Origin: Luidia sarsii
Taxonomy: Eukaryota; Echinodermata; Asteroidea; Paxillosida; Luidiidae
Direction: 5' to 3'
Length of the DNA: 64,000 nt
Assembly (NCBI GenBank): GCA_949987565.1
Contig: OX465110.1
Location: forward strand, 16,594,394-16,658,393
The notes beneath the pieces were generated by a model, which saw nothing but the letters and a program-made list of their open reading frames with translations, did not search any database and was not told where the DNA came from. Made by a program: the position numbers and the translations under genes. How positions within the stretch are numbered: the first letter of the stretch is position 1; every line of letters begins with the position of its first letter. Of the stretch, positions 50,960-63,300 are shown one piece after another.

Positions 50960-51696
50960 CATAGGATGAATTCGATATTACTGTACTGTATATGTAGAAG
51001 AATATGCATGTAGGACCAAGATTGTCACCGAAAATCCTTTGTTTTCCTTGGAAGTGATATTCGCTTTTTGCCCTCAATAAATTCTCACTACCGCGCCTTT
51101 TTTTCTCCACATTGGATCTTCGTAATGGCTTAGTTTTTTGCTATTGCGTGCCACTGCAACGATGGTGGCTACCTTTGGCGTGCTGCCTCGATCTCTGTCT
51201 CTCACTGCCTCTATGTGTCACTTTGTCTCTCTGCCTTTTTGTCTCTCCCTGCCTCTCTGACTCTCTGTGTCACTTTGTCTCTCTGCCTTTCTGTCTCTCC
51301 CTTTCTTTGTGTCGGGTGGGGTGCAATTTGAGCTCTCGGTGATTGTAAGTTTTTGATTGCCCAGAGACCTTATGTGGTCTCCGGCTTTTGATGGTATAAT
51401 TTGTTTTGTATGTCTGGTAGACAAATTTGTGTAGATCTAGGGTTGTATGGTTTGGGAGATTTTTAGACTTCCCTTTTTCCTCGATCTGTCTTTCTCTGCC
51501 TTTCTGTCTCTATGCACTTTGTGTCTCTGCATGCCTCTCTGTCTCTCTGCCTGTCTGTCTCTATATCTCTATGTCTCATTTTCTGTCTCTCTGTCTCTTT
51601 GTCTCTGTGTCTCTATGTCTCTGTGCCTCTCTGTGTTTCATTATTTTCCCCTCTCGCTCTCTCCCTCTCTTTCTAGGAATCGAAATTGCAGACGGG

Positions 51697-54247
51697 ATGG
51701 ATCTGGTGGTAGACTTCGTGGATCATCACCTCCTGGCCAGGTACAGCATCTACCCGAGCGACTGGAACGAAGACTACTGGCTGCGTCAGACGATCACCAT
51801 GTGCGTGGTCTTCTACGTCGGGGCCTTCGTCACCTACTTCGCCGCCTGCTCCTTCCTCTACTACTTCATCTTCGACCATCGGCTCACCAAGCACCCGCTA
51901 TTCCTCAAGGTGAGGGCTTCTTTGAATAGAAACCTCCGTTAAAAACTGTGTCTAACTCTGTCTAAAAACTCTGTCTAAAAACGACTCTATTTAGATTACT
52001 ATGTCAAGGGGAAAAGTCCTCATTAATTTAGCATTTTGGTAGTTCTAACCGCAGAACTAACTCCGGGGGCTTGAAAAATATTCACCAAATAGGGCCCACC
52101 CAAATAAGCCCCCCCCCCCAAAAAAAAGGGGAAAATTGCTCGATTGCTGAGCAAAGTTTGATCGTCAGTGCATTACCATGGTAACCGCATGAAGTCCAAC
52201 AGCCACTACCAGGATCAGTGTTCTGTCGCATTATTCCGTAAACCGTATTGGTATGTTTTTTCACCAGTCGGGCGTTATTATTAAGAAACTGCACACTTGC
52301 GTAGTAGCGTTAGACGGCAAAGGGCAAACAATGGGTTTTCTTGACGCCACACAATTATTCCTAATTGCACACAGCTGCTTTTACTGAAAATGTACGATCA
52401 TAATACATACAATTATGCGCATTCACTGTATATACGCTGATATGATTGGCTGTGTGCCACCCCGGCCCTGTCTAACCCCTAAGGGGTCATGTCTCTCCGG
52501 CCTTCCCCCTTCCGACCCTCCACAGAACCAGGTCCGTCGTGAGATCAAGCAATCCATGCTCAGTGGGATCTCCATGGCCATCCTCATCGCACTCGTCAAA
52601 CTGCCCGAGCTGCGCGGCTGCGGCAAGTTCTACACGATGCACGAGATCGGCGCCACGGGCTCCCAGGGTAAGGCCGCTTGAGGGCGCCCCATCTCCCATC
52701 AGAGGTTGCAGAACACTAAATAGAGCTCCCATTGAACACTGTACAAAAACATTCACTTTCAAAGCCAATTATCCCATGCCCAAAAGTCTCTCAGTTCTTG
52801 TAGCTATACTTATTGTAGTTTGGACCTTCATCTCTCAGATTCTTTTCAATTTTAGTGCTCTTAGCAGATTAGATTTTTTGCTAATTACCCCCAGAAAAAA
52901 CACCCCCAAAATGTGTAGCCGTCCAAGCCGAATTTCTGCAAGGATTTTGGGATGGACCCCTCCACTTCCACAGCCAAATAGGGCCACATTTAAAGCCAGA
53001 TATGGTCAAAAATACATACCAAATTGAAGAGTGAACCCCCAGGTTGTCTCAAGCTTCACTTGTTCTACAATGTATCAGTTAATTAGCCTCGAAAGACACC
53101 TTATAAAAAAAAGTTGTGGGTACACACTTTATGATAATCAGCTCGGCGGAGCCATCTTGGATGGATTTTGTGTGCTGCACCCCAGAGTGAAGCCACAGCG
53201 GCAGCCATGTTGCTGCACCGAGACAAACGCGCGATAAAACTCACGCCGTGATGATAGGCCAATCACGGACCCCCATAATTTATTATGGAAATCAACGGTA
53301 GGCCTATTCACGCACTACATGAACACCCTTGAGTGTTCTACTACTTCGGATACGCCCTCATTGTTTTGGTGCAGCAAGATGGCTTGAATTTAGGAGACAA
53401 GCCCCTCGGTACTTTTCATGGTCTTGCCTTTTCAGCTGTCTTCGATGAATAACTGCAAAACTCTTACCACATCTTTATCTTGATGATTGGTGTTTCGTGG
53501 TCATTTGAATGCATCGTATTATACAATGCAAAGATAATGACGCTAAGATATTGAGCACTTGATCACAATTCCCCGAACCCCGCCGAACGGTTTATAATGA
53601 ACTTTTTGTTTACCATTCTTAACTTGCCTTTAAAACAAATCCAGCTGTAATTAGATCGAAACAACAGACCCTCTACATTTGTGTAAGAATGTTTTCCCCT
53701 TCTTTTTAACCAATCAGCAATGCTTCTGGGGATTCGTGACGTGATCGGACTGATTCTGTTCGGGGACTGCCTGATCTACTGGATCCACCGCTGGATGCAC
53801 CACCGCCTGGTCTACCGTTACGTGCACAAACCGCACCACATGTGGAAGATACCCACCCCTTTCGCGTGCTACGCCTTCCATCCTCTAGACGGGTTCCTAC
53901 AGAGCGCCCCCTACCACCTCTATCCCTTCCTCTTCCCGCTGGACAAGCACGTCTACCTCATCATGTTCGTCCTCGTGAACCTGTGGACCATCAGCATCCA
54001 CGACGGCGACTACAGGGTGCCAGACCGCCTCCGACCCTTCATCAACGGCTCGGCGCACCACACGGACCACCACCTCTACTACAACTACAACTACGGCCAG
54101 TTCTTCACCCTCTGGGACCGGATCGGCGGATCCTTCCGGAACCCGTCCGCCTACGAAGGGGCGTCGCTGGGCGAGGAAGCCGTGCGAGAGAGGGCGCCCT
54201 CCAAGGACGTTTCCTGCGCTCACGAGGGCAAGATGCACAAGGGATAG
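51697..54247 (+). CDS. SC5D: Sterol C5-desaturase (lathosterol oxidase)-like, copy B
   Basis: Paralogue of the gene at 3212-5264 with the same exon structure and phases: 51697-51909, 52526-52667 and 53718-54247, giving 294 residues. Histidine clusters HRWMHH (142-147), HKPHH (155-159) and HHTDHH (about 232-237) are intact, so it should be an ER di-iron sterol desaturase. Two oddities stand out. The motif FASHAFHP of copy A, human and yeast enzymes is FACYAFHP here, losing a conserved histidine. The exon 2 segment after NQVRREIK is unlike copy A (for example HEIGATGSQ at its end). Exon 1 is well diverged from copy A, while most of exon 3 is nearly identical, suggesting gene conversion. The start MDLVVDFVD aligns with copy A. 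The substrate may differ from lathosterol. Confidence 0.92.
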
Positions 54248-55176
54248 AGACCTGTACCAAGGTGGTCAGTTTCACCCATACAGTTATAACTCAATGGTTT
54301 CATCGTGGTTTCACTGAACTGCTGCTTATGGGAGATGACCTGGGTCCACTGTCATACAACCGCTTATACTAAGCGCACAACTCTCTTCAGCATGATTTTG
54401 TTCTTCTGTAAATAATAATTACAAACCACACGTGAAGCAATCTCATGAAATGTTATCTAATATCATCAGCCTATGACTTTTATTCCACTATTCATTACTT
54501 ACAATGAAACGCAAGAGGAGTTTTTGGTTGGCAAGCTGATTCTATGAATCGTGACTGGATCGGCACCTCTGCGTTGACGTAGTAATCTTAGATGTAGTTA
54601 ATCTTGGTGCACTACAAATATACCTGTCGTGGTCGTGAATATTATTCTCAACAATAATATGATGCACTACGCATAATTATTACAAGGTCGTGGTTTGATG
54701 ATATAACTTTGCAGCTTCGGAATGTATAAATATTTTGGATAATTATTTCACGAACTGTAAAATATTCTACTGCATACTATCTCTATACTGCATAGCTCGA
54801 CAAAATCACGGCAATTGGTGTTCGGAAAATTTTGGAAGTAAAGCGGCTCCCCACTGCATGCACTGCTTTGTGTACATCGCATGATAAACATGCATGTTCG
54901 GACATTCAAATTACTTTTTTATTATCAATAACTGGTATGAGCACCCTCTATTTGCAGGATGCCGCCACAATTATTGAATGAATTGTTTTAAAATTGACAT
55001 TGCTCGCGTTCTATCTGTATTACGAAAGTTCATCCTGTTGTATAAATCCCAAGTTGTTTGAGTCTTCAGTCATTGTTTATCATTCATAATCATGAGGTTC
55101 TTTATTTTCATCTACAGTTGTATGATATGTATAAAAATGTGTATAAACCGCTGTCCAGACATTGTACATAGCAGAT

Positions 55177-55182
55177 AATAAA
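55177..55182 (+). terminator. Likely SC5D copy B polyadenylation signal
   Basis: AATAAA 930 bases after the stop codon at the end of an AT-rich stretch. GT-containing sequence (AAGTTGCGTGAGTTTGG) lies about 45 bases downstream. Confidence 0.45.
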
Positions 55183-55439
55183 ACAAATCCTCCGCGATCC
55201 GTCACGGTTATCAGCCTCGAGTGTCAAGTTGCGTGAGTTTGGATTCTAAATAGCCCCCTCTCTTGTTGAGAAATTACAGACGGATACCCTCCACAAGATC
55301 ATTTTCAATTATTCGCATACTGCGCGCGAAACAGGATGCCATCCATACATCTCTGTCCAGGGTATTTAATAACAAATATGTTCAAGTCCTCTGCGCGTTA
55401 TATGTATCACATGGGGGAAAAACAGGGGAAACGAATCAC

Positions 55440-55640
55440 ACATTATAATGTACATGTACAGAGCATGTTGCAAAGATCGCGTGTACATTACATTTTACAT
55501 GTACAGTACAACACTGTACATGTACATGTACATGTACATACATGTATCATACATGTACATTAATTTACAGTGTACATGTACATGTACATGTACTTTGCAT
55601 GTGCAGTGTTCATTACATGTACTGTACAGTACACTGTACA
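55440..55640. repeat. ACATGT palindromic tract
   Basis: Dense overlapping TACATGTACATG runs interspersed with ACAGTGTACA. Both strands read alike, so the tract can form cruciforms. A second tract of the same kind lies at about 62705-62960, interrupted by a C-rich run at 62840-62865. Confidence 0.9.
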
Positions 55641-56239
55641 ATCATTGGGCACTATTTGTTGTATGGTGCGCATCATGCCAGAGTGACAGACATGACTGAT
55701 AAAATCCATATTCTAAATTATAATCCCATACATTATCCATTTTACTTATGTATCATGTGTATGTAAATGTACCTTGTTCTAGAATGACCATCAATACTCG
55801 CTAGTCGCAGAAAACAGGTAAATACGGTAAAGGTTTACTGGAATTAGATTAGGATGAAGAGGGAACTCATTTTGATGGGGGAGGGGGGCCGGATTACATT
55901 TCAGTAAAGCGACTACAGCGAGTCTATTTCCAAGCTCGTCTCAGATTGAGATCGTTATCTGAGACGCGTGGATTTTTCTTCAGACACGCTGAGAGTGTGT
56001 ACACCGCGCGCATTGGATCGATGGGGGGAATAAAATGCATTGCATTTGACACAACGGAGTGAAAGGCTCCGGGCTCACTTGACTGTCACCCGAAATGACC
56101 CATCTATGATCCACCAAGCAACCCCCCGTCGCCACCCCGCCCCCCCCCCCCCGAGATCTCAAGACTTCGCCTCCTCCACCCTCCACCTCTCTACAGATGA
56201 GGACTTACTCGGGGCAGAGTGGTAGCAGTACAGCGAGGC

Positions 56240-56430
56240 ATCTTTAGGCGAGCCAATCGTGACCCCGAGGAGCGTGCACGTACGTACACCCGGGCCGGGC
56301 CGGGCCACTCATGGCGGCCAGGAGCGCGCGCCGAGAGATCGGCCGGCCGTCCAGCGCGGCACCCAACCAACACCCGTCGGGTCGTGGGGGCTAGCGCTCT
56401 GCGGGCACCGTCACCGCTGACGCTCATTGT
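56240..56430 (+). promoter_or_regulatory. CpG-rich region, probable promoter of the zinc-finger gene
   Basis: A compact GC- and CpG-rich block contains GCCGGGCCGGGCC, a YY1-type ATGGCGGC, a CCAAT-type GCCAATCG near 56253 and many CpG dinucleotides. It precedes the coding exon at 56735 by about 300 bases. A poly-C run flanks it at 56142-56153. The promoter role is inferred from composition and position. Confidence 0.5.
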
Positions 56431-56734
56431 TCGCTGAGAGCAGGCAGATCACAGCGGGGAATAATCCGTAGGACGCCAACCCGACTTCACCACTGGCAAA
56501 CAGAAAAGAAAAAAAACGAAAAAAAAAACAAACAACAGGGAAAACAAGGAAAACAAACTTAACCACGGCCTGCTGTTCAACTGTATCGTTCACGACGTCG
56601 CAGAGGTAGCTAGTCTGACTCGGAAAACACCTCTCGCTCTCAATCCGTTAAATTTTTGTGTTTACCGGACAGACGATGAGTCTGTAATTGTTTTCCCTCG
56701 TTTTAAAGTCGAGTCGAAGTTTCATCGTGGCACG

Positions 56735-56825
56735 ATGAGGAAGACACGGCCGGGCAGCGAGCAGGCAGACCAGGGCAGCGGTGGTATTTCCAGGCGAAAG
56801 CAAGCCAAACCGAGAGCGGTCAAAC
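56735..56825 (+). CDS. First coding exon of a C2H2 zinc-finger regulator with NuRD-binding motif (partial)
   Basis: ATG at 56735 opens 30 codons and one base, ending at a consensus donor AAAC|gtgagt. The peptide ends GGISRRKQAKPRAVK. The segment RRKQxxPR is the N-terminal motif by which FOG (ZFPM), ZNF423/521, SALL and BCL11 proteins recruit the NuRD complex through RBBP4/7. In those families it normally follows the start Met directly (MSRRKQ). Here the expected Met codon is ATT, and a 17-residue extension precedes it. KPRAVK resembles ZNF423/521 and FOG more than SALL. No zinc-finger exon is visible in the remaining 7.2 kb, so the family member cannot be settled and the gene is incomplete here. 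Confidence 0.75.
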
Positions 56826-59734
56826 GTGAGTAGTACTAGTACAGTACTGTAGTAGTGGGCCTGCAGGTCAGCCAACCATTTTGGAGAGTACTTTCACTGT
56901 TTCAGCGACCCCAGCAGCTGTATGTAGGGCAAATCTCTCTAAAAAGAAAATCGGTGTTATTCAAATTAACTTCAATACCTTACTTAGATATATATATATA
57001 TTTTCTTCATTCTAGTTTATTGAAATCTTAATTCACCAACCTAGGACTGGAGGAACAGGCTTTTGAGTCACAGTGTTTTTCACTTTTGTTTCTCCTGGCC
57101 ATCTTACTAGATTGGATTGTCCTTACTCTGCTTGTTTACTCCTTCCCTCTTACCCTCCGGCCCAATCTCTTCCCCTTCTCATCCTGACCTATCACATCTC
57201 TGACACATGTGCATAATAATATTCTCCTTGTTTGGTATTTATTCATCAATTTATCTCCCACCTTGAATTTCCATGAGACTGTATGACCTTTCTCACCTTG
57301 AATGTACTTCTTGTTTGTTTTCCTTGGCCGAATAAATAATAATAATAATAATAATACTGATTTTTATATCCTAAAAACTAAAGTCGTAAACTTTGGTAAA
57401 AGCCACTAAAAATGGTCCAGATGGCAACCTAGAAATAGGTTTTGGTGGCCTTTCCGATTACTTCCCAGTTCCCCCATTAAGTCAAAGGTCAATCCCTGAA
57501 TTACCTATTGTACTAAATAAAAAAAATTACAATACCAAGACCAGTCTGAACCAAGCAAATCAACAAACCATGCAAACAGCATACAGTATACATGTTTGCA
57601 TGATTGAGTAATGTGCATGTTCCTATGCTATGAAGTCAAAAGTCAGTGGCCTCTGAACATGGAGTAAATACATGTGTACACTGTACTATGTAATTCAATC
57701 AAAGTGTTTGGGTAGTGTGGTAGTCAGTCAGGGTTGAGGTGGAGTGTGGTAAGAGAGAGGGAGCCTGAAGCCATGCCATGCTGTCATCACTTGCCAGGCA
57801 GCACTACAGCATCCCATTGTTCCTATCAGCTCGTTAGATTTGTACATCTGCTGACTGTGTGATTACCCGAATGGCTCTATACCCTGATCTTAGCACAGAG
57901 TAGGCAATAGCCCTAGGCTTAATAGCCACAATACAGCCCCCCCTCTCTCCTGCCCTGCCCCCTCCCTCTCCTGCCCTGCCCCCCCCCCTCTCCTGCCCGC
58001 CCCCTCCCTTGACATGGAGCCTGCATTGCTGCCACAGATTCCACGCCCACTGCTGCAGCATAACAATTGGCAATGCCAATTATTATGCTAATAAAACGCT
58101 TCCATATTGCCAGTTCCTCAGCAATTCTTGGTGTGTGTGTTTTTGTTACCATCCATTCGATGTAGTACTAGTCATGATTTTGGCTCTTTCACTATGCTAG
58201 TTAGTTTAGCCTTGAGGGTACTCTGTCATTCTGTCCACTGCAAAATTTCATGATCCATAGTCTGCCACTTAAATATTGCGATGGGACGAATTTGGATCAG
58301 TTGTTTGATCGCTTTATTTTTATTTCACTTTTTGCAGCAGTGTAACTGTGCTAGTGTAGCAGTGTGCTGTCTGCCTTCCCACATGTGGTCAACTTTTATT
58401 TTGCAGTTTCTCTGTTACTGTTTTTTTCACAAAGATATATGATTAACCTGTTCCTCAATTTCCGGTTTGATTGAGTAAATTTTACATTTTTGTTTATGAT
58501 TCACAGAATCGTTTCCAGAGAGTGAAAACTGAAAAGATGTTTCCAGTGATGTCCAGTGGAATACTATTTTCTTCCAGTTCAATTCACTTGTAACAATTCA
58601 CAAAGGATTTCTGTTTGGGTACAGGATCTTGGCAGAGAGGGTCATGTGCCATAAACAAAAGAAAATTAATTAATGTAATACATTACATGCAGGAGCAGAT
58701 GAAAAATGTTGTACAGTGTACACACAGGCCCAACCCAGCAAAGATATCAGGGAGATGACTATCTTTTTAGGATAGCTCTTATGACCAAGGGCTAGATAAG
58801 AGCCATGGTAAGAGTGCTGCTACGTTAATAATAATATCTTTCCCAAATCCTACAGAATCATATTGTCCTAGTGTAGGAATGTGTAGGATTGAGGGCATGT
58901 AGAGTTTTTTTGTCACTGTAGGAAAATTTAGGATCCAGGTTATACTAGGCCCAATGTGATGGAGGGCACTTGTTAGTATACATTATCACAAAAAGGAGTA
59001 GGTACAGTACCAATGGTCCAGGGAGACCCTGTTGGACTGTCAGGTTTGGGGCTTTGAACTGAAGGATTGTAGGATTGTGCAGGATTCAGGTCATGTACTA
59101 GAAACACGTGGTGGGTAGTTAGGGTCTTAAACCACAGGCGTAACCCCAGTCCATTGTTTTGTTTTTGGCTTTAAATTGCTTTATTTGTGTGCGTTTTCTA
59201 CACTGATATAATGTATGAGGATTTAGAAATATAATCACCTCATGAATAAAAAAAGCTAAACCTACAGATCTAATCTATGCATAGCAATGTTTGGCGAAAG
59301 AGATGACATGCAGTAATTACGATAGCTGATGCTGTTACTTTCATTTTTTTTCCAGGTTGTTTGCAAATGACTCATCGGTTTTCTTTCTTTTAGTAACTAA
59401 AAAAAGACAGAAAGGTGCCATTAGGCCTTCAGCAAGATATTGTACTTGTAGGCATTTTCACATTGTGTGGGAATCATTTTCGAGCTTAACATTTCCATAA
59501 AAAACCACCTCAAATCAGAAGGAATTTGTGTTGTCAAAATGTCAACCTCACTGACTACCATTTATAATTCACAACAACACTTATATTTATAATCACAACG
59601 ACACTTGAACAATGCCGGGAGAAAAAACATTGCAAAAATATTTTCTAGCTTTTAGACTAGCATCACTTTTAAAAGATGCTTCCTTTTCGGCTGCGTGGAT
59701 GGTTTTGCCAGTTTGTGAAAATGTCAACGATTTA

Positions 59735-59955
59735 ATTTGCATGATTTCGGTTGTTTGCATCTGAATGAAAATGGGGATGTGATCCTTGGAGATCCACGTA
59801 CTGTAAAGTACACTGCAGGTACATTAACTGGTGAAGAGACTAATTGGCTATTTGGGAAGGCCACCATGTAAGGAGCAATGGTGCACAAATCCAGAGGTCT
59901 CGGGTTCAAGTCCCAGTCCAGTGAAAATTTTCTTTGCCATTTAAAAAAAAGAAAA
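59735..59955 (+). mobile_element. tRNA-like SINE, copy 3
   Basis: The body segment GTTTGCATCTGAATGAAAATG (59753) matches copy 2 (17084). GGGAAGGCCACCATGTAAGG (59855) matches GGGAGGCCACCATCTAAGG at 17442. A B-box-like GGTTCAAGTCCC (about 59902) is followed by an A-rich tail at 59942-59953. This copy is the most compact of the three. Confidence 0.6.
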
Positions 59956-60029
59956 GTTCCCGACACCATGGCACAGGTGCTCAGATTAACCCACACTTTA
60001 GCCAGGCTTGTTTGAGCTGGTTACATTTA

Positions 60030-60330
60030 AGTCCTTTTCAGATGACGCTGAAAAAAAACTTGCAAGGCTTAAGAGAGAATTTAGCGTAGGCCCTAGAGCA
60101 TGAGATGTCATACAATAAACCGTTCCTCCCTTCACATGATTGATATCAAGTGTCCCCATGAGAAATCCTTTGCTAGTGGAAGATTTGGCCATGATTTGGT
60201 GGAGGTCGAGGTTCACCAGGGACGTCTGTCACTCTCAAGCATTGGTCACCTTTCACACGATGGCACTTTTGTAAGATTTCTCATGCACGAGACATTTTGC
60301 GCATTTTTTCAGCGTTGTCTGAAAAGGCCT
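60030..60330. mobile_element. Foldback / MITE with GACGCTGAAAAAA termini
   Basis: The left end AGTCCTTTTCAGATGACGCT and the right end AGCGTTGTCTGAAAAGGCCT are inverted copies, both adjoining a run of A or T. Length is 301 bases. Inner short matches (CATGAGAAATC near 60151 and GATTTCTCATGCA near 60275) extend the symmetry. No coding capacity. Confidence 0.75.
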
Positions 60331-63300
60331 TCACATGTACAGGTACGTCATAGGGTTTTGGCCAGTCTGTCACCAGGTGGGATGGGACCAGGTCTGATTA
60401 AGCATTGTCAGGACCAGTACTCTACTATCACCAAGAAAATAAGGTGCAAGGTCAGTGGTCTAGACCTATGACAAACATTCCAGGCTTCCAACACCCTTCT
60501 GGGAAAAACAACGAAAAGCAAAACCAGGGAGAGACTGCCTCAAGTTGTGTCTCAAATTCTACCTGTGAGAAAGGCCCTGCAAGGGATTGAACTGTCAGGC
60601 CCTCTAAATCTAAGTCAAAACAAATAAATGAAACTAAATTTAAGAATTGGTTAGATTTATGTATGTATACGGTCTGCATCACTTCATGTGTCTGTTCTGT
60701 GACATTTTTGGGCAAACTTTGGAGAAACCTCATGTACTGTATCGCCAGTACAGCAGTACTACATGTGCAGTGTATTCAGGGCTCGAATTTCAGAATAAAT
60801 TCGACTAGACTACACTCACAACAGGTCTTTTACTGCATTTGAACTATTTTTACAAGACCTGTGCCATAGATAGGTAAGAAAAAAACTGCAAATTTTGCAT
60901 GAAGTGAAAGGAATACCATGAGAAAAGTCAAAGTTATATGTAATTTTCTTCATGGTGTAAGAAAAAAACATGGCAGCCTTTCCAGTGCAGTCACACTCGG
61001 CACTAGACGGGCGCTCAAATCACTAGACTCGGTCCACAGTCTAGTGAATAATTTATTTCGAGCCCTGGTATTTAAAGAAATGTTGCAAACTTCTTACTGT
61101 CTTAAATGACCCAAATCAAAAACTCCAAAATGAAGAGGGCCTGATGTTTCAGACTTTCAATTCTAGCAGGTTTTTTTTTCTTCAAATTAAATGCCTAATA
61201 AGAGGGGAACTTTCTCTGCCTTTGAGGAAGGTCCTGCTGGCAATGAAATGTCAGGCCTTACATTTTTAAATTGCACGGGAAGATGTTTCCATCTCCAAGA
61301 TTGCAGTTTGCCTAGGTGCCATTTTCCATTACCGGTATCATGATTATGCAGTGCTTTGTGGTTGGAAGTTATTATACATTTGGAGAAACACAATTCACAA
61401 ATCTTCCCTTCCACAGTTCCAGTGAAACGGGCTTGCATTTTCCTCAAATTGTGGGGGAAATCCCCCCCCCCAAAAAAAGGGGTTAAAAAAAAATCAAATC
61501 CAAACTTTGGATAATTGATTCACAATTGATAAATATTTCACACCTGCAGATTTTGTTTTTCTAGACGGATGGGGAATTTTTTTTACACAAATTTCAAAAT
61601 CCCCATCCCATCCCTATCCAGCCTCCCTCCCCCCCTTGAGTTTTAACTTTCAATTGCACCTCACTTTACCTGTGCTGCAGTGAGCACAGGTCCGCCTAAA
61701 TAACACATTTCTCAGTGTTTCCTTTTGACTAGCCACCCTATAAACTTGTCTGTCAACTTGTCTGGTTTGTTGTGAAGCAAACTGCTCTGTAACAACCTCA
61801 GAGATGGTGCTGAAAATGCAAAGAATGTATTTTTATCAGTTGGGCGGAAATGTCTACATTAGACATTTAAATGCCATGGATGCATTAAAGCCACAAGATT
61901 GGTCGAGGTCAAAGAATAGCATCCATACATTGTCTGATCCAATGTGTGCATGAAATAGCACACCTGTGAACATTTCAGCTCAATCTGCCAACCGAGTCTC
62001 GAGAAAATCATGAAAACCGCGTAACTTGTTTTGCAAAAATGCAGCATTCAACGCCGTACTGTTCCGAAAAATAGTTTAGATCTCGGTGAGACGTAAACTA
62101 TTTCTTTTACTCATATCTCCCAAAAAAACATTTTAGGCAGAATAATTTCAGTGAGGGGTTTCTACTATAACCATCTTCAAACTGTATAGTTTCATGTAAA
62201 TCTGTGAACATTTCTGTTTTTCGATCTTGCCAATGTTGTGTAGGGGCTTTAATGCCCATGCCATGTTACTGTTCATGTATTGTAATTGATTCACATTCCT
62301 GTTATTGGTGATTATTTGCTTTTCCGCCGCTAGTATAGTCAGGCGGAAAAGTAATTAAGTCTGTTATGAAGATGATTTTTTTTGGGGGGGCTACTTCTTC
62401 TTCCTTTTTTTCTTCATGTTGAGTAAAGTTCATAGACAAAGCACCGTGATGTTCTTTGCTGGTGATCGAGAAAACAAAAATCAAGTTTTCAGCCAAACTT
62501 GGCCCGACCAATGTACCGGAGAGACTCAAAAGGATGGTCATGTGACGAATCTGGTAATATTTATGAAAATCCCATTGACTTTGTGCACAGCTCTTACTGG
62601 AGTACTGGCATACTGTACCTCTGTTCTAATGAAGCTCGTACAATGTATTCTTATATAATAATGGTCCAATCAGGCTTTGGCTGGCTTTGTGTAAATAAAT
62701 AGTAGTCAGTACATGTACATTGTAGTTTAGTACGTACAATCATACATGTACTGTACATGTATCTACATTAATTTTGTACTTGTGGGGACATGCTACAGAC
62801 ATACAGTTACAGTCTACAATGTACATACATGCCCATTGCCCCCTGCCCCCCCCCCCCTCCCCCTTCCCCACACACCAGCACACCCAATCCGGTACATGTG
62901 TACTATGCTACATGTGCATGTACTGTACATGTACATGTACATGTACCTGTACACATGTAGGCATCTACATGAACAACCTGATGTGTTTGGTTGGTTGGTC
63001 TTGCTGTGAGCCACAGTTGTTTTATAGTTATAGGTTTTCAGCTCTTCAGTTTTTTCGACAAATGCGGTTTCTCAGCTCTTCATAGTACATGTAGCCAGGT
63101 GTATTTTCAGCCAACCCGCTTTTTTCAAAACAGTTGTTTTTCAGCTCCTCAGATTTTCAGCAAACTCACTTATTTTGAAACAGTTGCTTTTAAGCTTAGC
63201 TCTGCAGAAAAGGAAAGGCCAAAACTCTGTCTTTACAGACGTTGGTCTCTAGTTAAACATTGTTTGGTTGAATTTCCTCTCACTGATGTTTGTGTTCTTT

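Larger units (their letters stand above)
47310..51660. other. AHCY-SC5D copy B spacer
   Basis: No protein-like frame. A CpG-rich stretch at about 47800-48030 stands out and could be a promoter or 5' exon of SC5D copy B, but no splice pair proves it. A TATA-like TATATAAAGG occurs near 50393. Other contents are the hammerhead-like repeat (48104-48140), a MITE (48963-49210), the large foldback (50621-50959) and a CTCT/CTGT-rich tract (51170-51670) leading into exon 1. Confidence 0.5.
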
